Shown here one piece after another: positions 1 through 6,682 of a stretch of 9,793 bases of DNA. The first letter of the stretch is position 1. Every line of letters begins with the position of its first letter. Under the pieces are notes generated by a model, which worked only from the letters and a program-made list of their open reading frames with translations, had not been told where the DNA came from and ran no database searches. The translations under genes and the position numbers were made by a program. Source of the stretch: CAZAMP01 sp964486455 (GTDB lineage: Bacteria > Eisenbacteria > RBG-16-71-46 > CAZAMP01); the NCBI GenBank assembly GCA_964486455.1, contig CAZAMP010000080.1:1-9793 (forward strand), given 5' to 3'.

Positions 1-1987
1 CGTTTGGATGCAGGTAGCGATACACATCGTAGCCGTCTTCTGAGTCCGCATTGTCGACCCAGCTCAGATGTGTTGCGTCGCAGTTGTAGCGAGTGGCGAG
101 GAGGTTTGTGGGCGCCCATGGGCGCACCCCTCCGACAACCAGCTGAGGAACCTGCGAACGACCGCATCCGTTCACGGCGGCGACGCCATACGCAAATGCC
201 ATGCCCGGGTTGGCGAGGCTGTCAGCGTACTCGCGCCTGTCGGGGTCGAGGAGGGCAATCGTCCGCCCGGCCTTGATCACCTCGAATCCGGCGATATCGT
301 CTCCTGTGTGGATCCAGCCGAGGTGTGCCGTACAGTCTGTTTGCCATGTGGAGATATCAGTCACCGCCGGGAGTCCACAGAAGGCTTCCGTCCCAAGTGC
401 CAGATCAACCGACCCGAGATGGGTGGCGCAGATCTCCTCGGACGTCGGTGTGCAAGTGCTGATCAGCGCCGCGCCGATACGGGGATCCGGTCGTGCTGAG
501 AACTCACCCGAGTTGCCACCGGACAGGCTGAGATAGCCGATCCGTGCCGTCTCCGCGGGTGGCTCGTAGCATCCTCCGGGCCATGTGACGGCGTTGCCTG
601 TGCCGGAATCGGGCCATCCTTCCGACGGGATCTCGCTTCCACCCGTGCATAGGGTCCAACCTTCGACGCTCCCTTCGTGGCTGATGCCGAACTCCGCACC
701 TCCGATCCCTTCCAAGAAGCCCCCGACACGGTTGGCCACGATCCAGAGAAACGCAGGTCCGTCGATTGGGGGCGACCAGAGGTCCTCACAACGACTCTGA
801 TCGATCCAATCGAAAGCAGGATCACTGCATCCCGAGTAGCTCGGAGTACTGAGCAGTAGATTCATAATCGCCGGCGATTCCGATATCGGACCTAGGGTGC
901 CTATGCGCGTCGTACAACCGTTGCTCAGAGGAAGGCAGGGAGATGAGTCCTGAAGGCGATAGTCGCCCAGAGCCGTTGGCGCATTGTCAGCCGGAGTCGA
1001 CATGACGAACATCGGATCATCGAAGACGTTCTCTCCGGCATAGGTCACGATTCCCTCGCCGGGATAGATTCCATCCGGATTGACGGCTGAGCACTCGATC
1101 GTCAGATCGGAGTCTCGCACGATCGTCGCATCGTGTCCGTTCGCCGAGGATCTGTTCCCAGCCAGAATGCATTCCTCAAGGGCGACCTGGCAGCCGTCAT
1201 GGATCAGCAAAGCACCACTCACACCGCAGGAGTAGCAGCCCTCCCACCAGCTACCTGGAGAGCAAAGGTTGCCCACGATTGTTGATTGGAGAAACGTTGC
1301 TTGGCAGTCAATCAAGCGAACTCCGCCGGTAAACTCCTGTCCGTGGTTTCCGGCAATCAGGCAGCCTTCGACGCGGACGGTCGCGCGGACTGCGTACAGG
1401 ACGCCGGTACCTTCGCTGTAGTTCCCCTGAAACGAGCAGCCACGAAGCGTGAACGCCTCCGAATCAAAAACCCAGATACATGCGTGCCTCGTGTAGTTGT
1501 CAACGAACGTGCAGTTCTCAACGATTGCGGATCCGTCGATGTCGAGGATAAGCCTGACACTTGGATTACGCCGGTTTCCGAGACCGGTGAACATGCAGTT
1601 CACAACTCGGGGCGGGTCGTCCGAGCACGCGTCGTGGTCATTGTGGATCCTCAGCACGCGATCAGTGTCATCGCCATACCCTGAGGACCCCATGAATGTG
1701 AATCCCTCAATATGTGTGCCGCACCCGATGAACCACATTCCGTCCCGACTGCTGCTATTCAGGAAAGTGCACGTCGGCCCGGCCTCAGATAATAGTGTGA
1801 GGTCCGGTTCAAGGTCGCGCGGAGTTCTCAATTCGTGTTCGCCGGGGGCAACTAGTACTGTGTCACCGCGACTCGCCGCTTGGAGTGCATCGCGCACTTC
1901 AGGGAATTCTGCAGGCACATGGAGCACTTCGGCGAACGCGCAGGTAGCGACGAGCGAGAGAAGGATGAAGAGCCACAGGACTTTCAT
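1..1987 (-). CDS. Secreted Cys-rich beta-helix protein with fibronectin-like domains (N-terminal part, runs off left edge)
   Basis: The reading frame is open from ATG 1987-1985 to the window edge: 662 codons, no stop. Residues 1-19 are a signal peptide (MKVLWLF, hydrophobic core, AFA then E20). Residues 20-55 have the usual opening of right-handed parallel beta-helix proteins (LHVPAEFP, GDTVLVAPG). Roughly residues 85-325 form helix rungs of the type C-x-F/I-x-x-N, e.g. NCTFVDN at 158-164, GCSFQGN at 183-189 and ECILAGN at 272-278. Residues 385-535 are an unnamed module with GWTLC and SGTGNAVTW. A fibronectin III-like domain lies at about 537-621 and a second begins near 624. There are about 27 cysteines, suggesting disulfides and export. 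Codons such as TTA, CTA, ACA and AGA are commoner than in the neighbours. No strong Shine-Dalgarno precedes the ATG. Such proteins in related bacteria often end in a sorting domain, which is outside the window. The substrate is unknown; adhesion or polysaccharide binding is a guess. Confidence 0.87.
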   Translation of the reverse strand, partial: MKVLWLFILLSLVATCAFAEVLHVPAEFPEVRDALQAASRGDTVLVAPGEHELRTPRDLEPDLTLLSEAGPTCTFLNSSSRDGMWFIGCGTHIEGFTFMGSSGYGDDTDRVLRIHNDHDACSDDPPRVVNCMFTGLGNRRNPSVRLILDIDGSAIVENCTFVDNYTRHACIWVFDSEAFTLRGCSFQGNYSEGTGVLYAVRATVRVEGCLIAGNHGQEFTGGVRLIDCQATFLQSTIVGNLCSPGSWWEGCYSCGVSGALLIHDGCQVALEECILAGNRSSANGHDATIVRDSDLTIECSAVNPDGIYPGEGIVTYAGENVFDDPMFVMSTPADNAPTALGDYRLQDSSPCLPLSNGCTTRIGTLGPISESPAIMNLLLSTPSYSGCSDPAFDWIDQSRCEDLWSPPIDGPAFLWIVANRVGGFLEGIGGAEFGISHEGSVEGWTLCTGGSEIPSEGWPDSGTGNAVTWPGGCYEPPAETARIGYLSLSGGNSGEFSARPDPRIGAALISTCTPTSEEICATHLGSVDLALGTEAFCGLPAVTDISTWQTDCTAHLGWIHTGDDIAGFEVIKAGRTIALLDPDRREYADSLANPGMAFAYGVAAVNGCGRSQVPQLVVGGVRPWAPTNLLATRYNCDATHLSWVDNADSEDGYDVYRYLHPN

Positions 1988-2061
1988 TGTGAGCACCGCC
2001 GGATCGCTGGACGCGAAATGTCCACACCAAAGCACGTTCCCTGAAAGCATCAACTGCGTGG

Positions 2062-2090
2062 ATGATATGCCAAATACTAAAACAGTGCAA
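2062..2090 (-). promoter_or_regulatory. Candidate sigma70-type promoter of the beta-helix gene
   Basis: On the minus strand TTGCAC (2090-2085) and TATCAT (2067-2062) are separated by exactly 17 bases. TATCAT matches TATAAT at five of six positions; TTGCAC matches only the TTG of TTGACA. The element sits in an A/T-rich patch in an otherwise GC-rich region. It would give a leader of about 65-70 bases before the ATG at 1987. It implies that the beta-helix gene is transcribed separately from the operon ending at 2182. This is a pattern match only. Confidence 0.4.
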
Positions 2091-2101
2091 CACGGGCCGT
2101 G
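2091..2101. repeat. Short palindrome CACGGGCCGTG
   Basis: Two 5-base arms (CACGG/CCGTG) surround a single central G, immediately upstream of the candidate -35 box at 2085-2090. This would suit a small operator, but 11-base palindromes of this GC content also arise by chance. The 194-base gap 1988-2181 holds this, the candidate promoter and no visible intrinsic terminator for the glycosyltransferase gene. Confidence 0.25.
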
Positions 2102-2181
2102 CATTAGGTATTGGCCACAGTTGGATGGGGAGGGTAGATCAACCGGTCGGACTGCGATTCGTGTATCTGTCAGGGCCTCGG

Positions 2182-3663
2182 CTAAGGCTCTTCGGAAGCG
2201 GCTCTCAACCTAATCTCGTACAACACCTGCTCGTAGATGTTCTGCTTGATCGATGCGTGGTGGTAGTCCTCGCTCTCGATCCGGGTGATCTCGGCAAGTT
2301 GAAAGTTCTGGCCAATCACCTTGCGGACGAGTCGATCCGGGTCGTACGCGAAGCCGGTTCTCAAGATGTACACGGGGCGGCCGGACTGGAGCAGGTTTCC
2401 GACGACGCGCGCGAAGGCGACGACTTCTTCCGCGTCACCGGACGTCGGGTGCGCGAGGGTCTGCCGGTCTCCGTAGTACTGAATGAACGGCGCGTCGTCC
2501 ATCGCGATGATGACGGCGGTCTCCGGCGTCTTCTCCCTCACCATCTCCGCGACGATCTTGTTTCCGACTCGGTCGTGGCGATAGGCGATGACCTTCCACG
2601 CCATGACGAATGGCACCAACGCGATCAGCATCAGGAGAATCCAGACGAGCGGTCGCCAGCGGCCGACGAGGAAGAAGAGTCCGGCGGCCATCAGGATCGA
2701 TGCGGGGGCGAGCGCCTCGATGAGGAAACGCGGAGAGTATTGGGCCAGGTTCGCCGCGTAGATGAAGACGAGGAGAAGCCATACGACGAGCCACCAAGCG
2801 CGCCGCCGTCCCGTCGTCGCGACGATCCCGAAGACGATGAGCGCGAAGCCGACCGGTGTCCACGAGAAGACCAGGTCCTTGAGCGCCTCCGCCACGATCG
2901 CCGCGTTCCACCCCTGGTAGCCGGTGACCGTCGCGAGTCGCTGGATCCAATCCCACTGCAGTAGAAGAAGGAGCGCAATCCCCGCGAGCGAGGCGAGGAG
3001 AAACGGCGGGAAACCGCGGCGCCGGCTTTCCGCCCCATGTGTCAGCAGCATGAGCCCGGCCGGCACGAGCGCCAGAAGGCCCGAGACCCGTACCAGGCCG
3101 ACCGTGCCGAGAAGAAGACCGGCCCCCAGCCCGTCGATGATCGATCCCCGGCGGGCCGCCCGAAACGCGTACACCATCCCCAGGATCGCAAGGAAGAGGG
3201 CGTGCCCGTGCCCCTTCGCACCCACCGTCTCCGAGAAGAAGATCGGGCTCAGCGACAGGAGAATGGCGGCGCCCGTGGCGGCGGGGCGCTCGAGATCCAA
3301 CTCACGGGCAAGGAAGAACAAAGCTCCAACCGCGAGCGCGCCGAAGAGCGCGGATGTGAAGAGAATCACGGATTCGGCGCTCGTCACGCCGAAGAGTGTG
3401 ACGGCCGTCCCGTGGAATATCGAGTTGATGAAGACGAGACCGTAGCGTCCGCCAACCGGAGGATCGTGAAGGAGCAATGGCTGGAGCTGACCTTCGGCGC
3501 GGGAAGTCTCCAGCGCCTGTGCGAGTTTGATCGCGTCATGATGGAAGAGGCCGTCGTTCAGAAGCGCCAACCGGAGCAGCAGCGATACGAGTACCAACGC
3601 CGCCGCGATGAGCCAATCCCTGGAATCCGCCCCCCCGGTTTGTGTCAGTGTCTTCCGGGTCAT
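2182..3663 (-). CDS. GT-C fold integral membrane glycosyltransferase, family 39/PMT-like
   Basis: This 493-residue protein has about ten or more membrane segments. The first is at about 17-36 and the last at about 335-355 (VWILLMLIALVPFVMAW). A C-terminal soluble tail of about 120 residues follows (MDDAPFIQYYGDR). The pattern Arg31 near the end of the first helix, then HHDA with Asp43 in the first outer loop, fits the GT39/GT83 (PMT/ArnT) layout, where an acidic residue in that loop is catalytic. A late ...YSPRFLIEALAPA segment also fits the family. Such enzymes transfer a sugar from a polyprenyl-phosphate carrier to lipid or protein on the outer face of the inner membrane; donor and acceptor cannot be told here. 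The ATG at 3663 directly follows the stop of the methyltransferase gene (TAG then ATG, no gap). GAGAGAGG just upstream acts as ribosome binding site, so translation is probably coupled. It is the last gene of the operon. Confidence 0.82.
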   Translation of the reverse strand: MTRKTLTQTGGADSRDWLIAAALVLVSLLLRLALLNDGLFHHDAIKLAQALETSRAEGQLQPLLLHDPPVGGRYGLVFINSIFHGTAVTLFGVTSAESVILFTSALFGALAVGALFFLARELDLERPAATGAAILLSLSPIFFSETVGAKGHGHALFLAILGMVYAFRAARRGSIIDGLGAGLLLGTVGLVRVSGLLALVPAGLMLLTHGAESRRRGFPPFLLASLAGIALLLLLQWDWIQRLATVTGYQGWNAAIVAEALKDLVFSWTPVGFALIVFGIVATTGRRRAWWLVVWLLLVFIYAANLAQYSPRFLIEALAPASILMAAGLFFLVGRWRPLVWILLMLIALVPFVMAWKVIAYRHDRVGNKIVAEMVREKTPETAVIIAMDDAPFIQYYGDRQTLAHPTSGDAEEVVAFARVVGNLLQSGRPVYILRTGFAYDPDRLVRKVIGQNFQLAEITRIESEDYHHASIKQNIYEQVLYEIRLRAASEEP

Positions 3664-5007
3664 CTAGCCTCTCTCCAGCAGCGTCACGCTCTCGAAGTGA
3701 TAGGTCTGTGGGAAGAAATCGTACGGCGTTGATCGCACGTGCCTGTAGCCGGCGGCGGCGAGTCGCTTGACATCGCGCGCCAGCGTTGCCGGATCGCACG
3801 ATACATAGATGATCCGCGGAGGGCCATAGCGGACGAGCGCCTTGATCACCTTGTCGGAGGCGCCGTCGCGCGGCGGATCGAGGACCGCGAGCGCGAGCCG
3901 GTCCGGGAAGTACATCGTCGGAAAGCGTGCCTCCACCGGCCCCGGAACGAACTTGACGTTCTGGATCCCCGCGCGCCGGATCGCCGCCTCGCCCGCGCGC
4001 ACCGATCCGAAGTGTCCTTCTAGGCACCAAACCGACTTCGCCTCACCGACGAACGCCGCCGCGAGGAAGCCTATTCCCGCATAGAGGTCGACCGCGAGAT
4101 CGCCCGGGCCGAGAGCCGCCCAGTCACGCACTTGCTCGGCCAAGCGGATCGCGAGCGTGGGGTGGACTTGATAGAACGCGCGCGGTGGGAGATGCCACGT
4201 CGCCCACTTCGTCTCGAACGTGAGCGGCGACGGGCGGGCCCGGGGCGCGCATTTTCGAACGGAGCCCTCGGTCCAGAAGAGCACGATGTGATCGGCGCCC
4301 GTGGACTGCAGGCGGCGCAACAGCGGCGAGACGAGAAGCTCCGTTCCCGCCGAGAAGAACACATGGACATCGCCCGCGGGATGTCCGGTACGCAGTTCTA
4401 TTCGCCCTGTCGCGGTCCCGACCTCGCCGCAAACCGATCGCAGGCCTTCGATGACCGGCGTGAAGCCCGGGTGCGCGATCGGGCATGCGCTGATCGGAAC
4501 GATTCGGTGGCTGTGCATGGCCATGAAGCCGATCGTCGGTCCTGTCCCACCTCGGCGTGAGGTTTCCGCATGAAGGGTGATTCGATGGCGGTAGCCCAGC
4601 CGGTCTTCCTCGGAAACGACGTCGGCGACCTCGGGTTCGCTCACCCCGGCAATGCGGCGAAGCGCGTCTTCGAGTCCGCGCCGTCGGCTCGCCAGCTGCA
4701 CGGCGTCGGAGACATGCTGAAGATGGCACCCCCCGCACTTCATGAAGTGAGGGCAAGGGGGCGTTGCCCGTTCGGGCGAAGGGCGGAGAAGTTCGGTGAT
4801 CTGCGCCCGCGCAAACGAACGTTTTACCTCAGTCGCCTTCACCCTGACGCGGTCGCCGGGGACGCCGAACGGGACGAAGCAGACGAGCCGCTCGGCCCGT
4901 CCGACGGCTTCTCCACCATGCCCGATCGAGTCGAGCTCGAGCTCGAATTCGTCACCTGGCGACGGCCGCGCAGATGGGTCTTCCTGGCTACGCGGTTTCG
5001 TCGGCAT
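3664..5007 (-). CDS. TRAM domain, [4Fe-4S] class I SAM-dependent RNA m5U methyltransferase (RlmD/RlmCD/TrmA family)
   Basis: The 447-residue protein is of normal family length. A TRAM domain lies at about 17-76 (DSIGHGGEAVGR, VPFGVPGDRVRV). Three cluster cysteines follow, C85-x5-C91-x2-C94, with the fourth at C175 (ISACPIAH), as in E. coli RlmD. The Rossmann methyltransferase has SAM motif I DLYAGIGF (307-314), DPPRDGA (377-383), the nucleophile C404 in VSCDPATLARD, and the base E439 in YHFESVTLLER. The family makes 5-methyluridine in 23S rRNA (U1939 and/or U747) or in tRNA. Paralogue identity cannot be settled by eye, so no symbol is given. One oddity is FYQVHP at 278-283, where the family usually has Q-x-N: His282 replaces Asn. 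The ATG at 5007 lies 20 bases inside the 3' end of rqcH and has GAGG about 8 bases upstream. The next gene begins directly at its stop. Confidence 0.93.
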   Translation of the reverse strand: MPTKPRSQEDPSARPSPGDEFELELDSIGHGGEAVGRAERLVCFVPFGVPGDRVRVKATEVKRSFARAQITELLRPSPERATPPCPHFMKCGGCHLQHVSDAVQLASRRRGLEDALRRIAGVSEPEVADVVSEEDRLGYRHRITLHAETSRRGGTGPTIGFMAMHSHRIVPISACPIAHPGFTPVIEGLRSVCGEVGTATGRIELRTGHPAGDVHVFFSAGTELLVSPLLRRLQSTGADHIVLFWTEGSVRKCAPRARPSPLTFETKWATWHLPPRAFYQVHPTLAIRLAEQVRDWAALGPGDLAVDLYAGIGFLAAAFVGEAKSVWCLEGHFGSVRAGEAAIRRAGIQNVKFVPGPVEARFPTMYFPDRLALAVLDPPRDGASDKVIKALVRYGPPRIIYVSCDPATLARDVKRLAAAGYRHVRSTPYDFFPQTYHFESVTLLERG

Positions 5008-6556
5008 GTGTCGCCTCGTCCAGATCCGCGGGCTCGACCATGAGCGTCTTCTCCCGTGTGCACACCGCGAGTCCTGGTGCGGCCTTCCGCGGTTTACGAA
5101 CGTACTTGGCCAGCGTGTAGATCACCGGGACGGATTTCGAGTGACGCCCCCTGCTGAACGCGGCCGCGATTGCCGCCGCCTCCTCGAGCGTCCGGCGGCT
5201 CGGGTTGTCCTTTCGGCCCTCCCGGCGAAGCACCACGTGCGCGCCCGCTACACCCTGCGCATGAAACCAGAAATCGTCCGGCTTTGCGAGCCGATGTGTC
5301 AGCCAATCGTTCTCGTCGTTGTTCCTTCCGACGAGGATGGTCCATCCGTCCGTCGAACGATAGCGGCGCGGATGAAACTTGGTGCTCTCGGCCGCCCGCC
5401 CCCGTCGTATCTTGTTGGACGGTGCCGCCGTGCGAATTCGATAGCGGGCGATCAGCGTGCGGAGCACGGTCAGTTCATCCGCTTCCCAATCAGACTCCGG
5501 ACGTCCCAGTCTCGGTGTGATCCACGCGAGGTCTTCCACGATGCGCTCCCGGCGTGAGCCTATCGTCTCGATCGCGCGCTTGCCACGGGCAGCACGCTTC
5601 AAGTAGACGGCGGCGTTCTTCGCGGGACTCAGCCGGGGATCGACCGTGATCGTGATCGTCGCGCCGTCCGGGTCGAACGGATCGGGGAGCGTAACCTCGT
5701 CGGCACGTGGCGGCACGGCCGCGCCGTGAGCGAGGAGTGCCGTCCCGCAGCGCTCCTGGTGAGGCCAGGCCTCGGCCTTCTCCAGATCTCGACGGATGGC
5801 CTCGTGCGTGCGCTTGAGTCTTCCGGCGAGAGATCTGACGCGACTCTGGAACGCGCGCTCGCGCTGGGCGTGACGCTCCTGTCGCAGCGCGAGGAGGAAC
5901 GCGGCGCGCGCCGCGGCGTTGACGGTCGGCTCACGGGCGGCAACTTCTCCACCGGCCAGTTCCGTCGGCGTCACGACAAACCGCGATCCCACCGAGACGA
6001 CCATGAGCTCATCCATCGCCGCACCGCGTGCGACGATGGACGGCCAGTCGATGCCGGTGTCCACGCCTATGGCCGTGGCGATGCGACGATTGAGACCGGG
6101 GTAGGGGGTGTTCGGCGGCGCTGCCGGCCCAGAGTAGTCCGCGCCGATACGGAGGCGGGACGTCGGTTTCTTTGTGTTCTGGTGAGCGGCGACAACCACT
6201 TTCGCCTCGTCCAAGAGGATGAGCGCCGGTTGGGAGAGCAACTCAACGATCAGCGAACCCCGATCAAGCGCGAGCCGAACGATGCGGTTGCCCGGAAGCG
6301 CTTCGACTCCGGTGAATCGCCGGCCGACGAGCGCCTCGGCGAGCGGCGCGGGAAGGCCACCGGACGGCGTTCCGGGACGCCTCGGTTCCACGAAGATCGA
6401 GGGATGAAACCGCTCGATGGAGATGGTCAACCAGCGTCCGTCGGAGAGGGCGAGCCCCGCTCGCCACGCGCCGTGCGCCCCCGTCTCGCGAATGGCGAGA
6501 CGCGTCAGATCCGCTGTGATCTCGTTGGCCCACATGGCCAGTGCCAGTGCATCCAT
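4988..6556 (-). CDS. rqcH: NFACT family protein RqcH (ribosome quality control, alanine tailing)
   Basis: RqcH binds stalled 50S-peptidyl-tRNA complexes and recruits tRNA-Ala to add C-terminal Ala tails that mark the chain for decay. From ATG 6556 the protein has 522 residues. NFACT-N spans about 1-200. A coiled-coil segment rich in Arg, Gln and Glu spans about 215-265, followed by DPRLSPAKNAAVYLKRA (306-322), a typical family stretch. NFACT-R (DUF814) spans about 398-508, with GWTILVGRNNDENDWLT (404-420), DDFWFHAQG, GAHVVL and YTLAKYVRKP. The usual DR pair of NFACT-N reads N90-R91 here (PGNRIV), and the EIMGRHSN-like stretch is replaced by ELLSQPA. An in-frame GTG at 6565 would add three residues; ATG 6556 is preferred because M-D-x-L-x-L-x-x-x-x-NE aligns with family N-termini. 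Neither start has a good Shine-Dalgarno. The 3' end overlaps the methyltransferase gene by 20 bases. This is the first gene of the operon and diverges from gcdH. Confidence 0.92.
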   Translation of the reverse strand: MDALALAMWANEITADLTRLAIRETGAHGAWRAGLALSDGRWLTISIERFHPSIFVEPRRPGTPSGGLPAPLAEALVGRRFTGVEALPGNRIVRLALDRGSLIVELLSQPALILLDEAKVVVAAHQNTKKPTSRLRIGADYSGPAAPPNTPYPGLNRRIATAIGVDTGIDWPSIVARGAAMDELMVVSVGSRFVVTPTELAGGEVAAREPTVNAAARAAFLLALRQERHAQRERAFQSRVRSLAGRLKRTHEAIRRDLEKAEAWPHQERCGTALLAHGAAVPPRADEVTLPDPFDPDGATITITVDPRLSPAKNAAVYLKRAARGKRAIETIGSRRERIVEDLAWITPRLGRPESDWEADELTVLRTLIARYRIRTAAPSNKIRRGRAAESTKFHPRRYRSTDGWTILVGRNNDENDWLTHRLAKPDDFWFHAQGVAGAHVVLRREGRKDNPSRRTLEEAAAIAAAFSRGRHSKSVPVIYTLAKYVRKPRKAAPGLAVCTREKTLMVEPADLDEATHADETA

Positions 6557-6566
6557 AACTGGCACT
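6540..6566. repeat. 9-bp perfect inverted repeat framing the rqcH start codon
   Basis: AGTGCCAGT (6540-6548) and ACTGGCACT (6558-6566) are exact reverse complements with a 9-base loop (6549-6557). In rqcH mRNA the loop would contain the ATG 6556-6554, while the alternative GTG 6565-6563 lies in the stem. It could be an RNA hairpin controlling initiation or a DNA operator over the start. Its 3' arm encodes residues 4-6 (LAL), so protein constraint explains part of it at most. Confidence 0.6.
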
Positions 6567-6570
6567 TTAT

Positions 6571-6587
6571 CGAATCGTCCCGATTCG
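6571..6587. promoter_or_regulatory. Operator-like inverted repeat in the rqcH/gcdH divergent region
   Basis: CGAATCG (6571-6577) and CGATTCG (6581-6587) form a perfect 7-bp inverted repeat with 3 bases between. It overlaps a second palindrome, TCCCGA-T-TCGGGA (6578-6590). It lies 15-31 bases upstream of the rqcH ATG, where a regulator could block transcription or initiation. No clear -35/-10 pair was found for rqcH; GATAAA on the minus strand beside it (6572-6567) is only a weak -10 candidate. Confidence 0.45.
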
Positions 6588-6662
6588 GGAAAGCAAAGTC
6601 ATGATCAGAGGATTCCCGAAGCGCCGCCGCGCGCATTCTGCTATTCTCCGCGCTTTCGGGAA
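6578..6662. promoter_or_regulatory. Cluster of four TCGGGA/TCCCGA half-sites upstream of gcdH
   Basis: TCCCGA occurs at 6578-6583 and 6614-6619; TCGGGA occurs at 6585-6590 and 6656-6661. Three of the four extend to the octamer TTCGGGAA or its complement (6584-6591, 6613-6620, 6655-6662). Orientation alternates. The third and fourth half-sites start 42 bases apart, about four helical turns. The last site ends seven bases before the gcdH ribosome binding site. A weak -10-like TATTCT sits at 6642-6647 between sites three and four. This looks like a multi-site operator for one DNA-binding protein controlling one or both divergent genes. Confidence 0.45.
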
Positions 6663-6668
6663 TTCCAT

Positions 6669-6673
6669 AGGAG
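6669..6673 (+). promoter_or_regulatory. Ribosome binding site deciding the gcdH start
   Basis: AGGAG ends nine bases before ATG 6683. The in-frame TTG at 6674 touches this motif and cannot use it, so ATG 6683 is taken as the start. Confidence 0.8.
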
Positions 6674-6682
6674 TTGGGGAAC

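Noticed and set aside
1930..1987. Lipoprotein signal (VATC) in the beta-helix protein
   Set aside because: The residue before Cys16 is Thr rather than Gly, Ala or Ser, and a good signal peptidase I site AFA/E follows three residues later.
1497..2213. Plus-strand 238-residue open frame across the beta-helix gene start
   Set aside because: It is antisense to a gene with a signal peptide and repeated rungs, and its translation is low-complexity Ser/Arg/Thr without motifs.
2062..2964. Plus-strand 300-residue open frame
   Set aside because: It is antisense to the glycosyltransferase gene, very rich in Asp, Arg and Glu as expected for the complement of a GC-rich hydrophobic protein, and shows no domain.
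6554..6565. GTG 6565 as the rqcH start
   Set aside because: It is possible, but the family N-terminus aligns better with ATG 6556 and no ribosome binding site favours the GTG.
5726..6604. Plus-strand 292-residue open frame
   Set aside because: It is the antisense shadow of rqcH, whose frame has clear NFACT motifs; it shows no domain or ribosome binding site.
6674..6682. TTG start for gcdH three codons upstream
   Set aside because: It abuts the AGGAG ribosome binding site, whereas ATG 6683 is correctly spaced from it.
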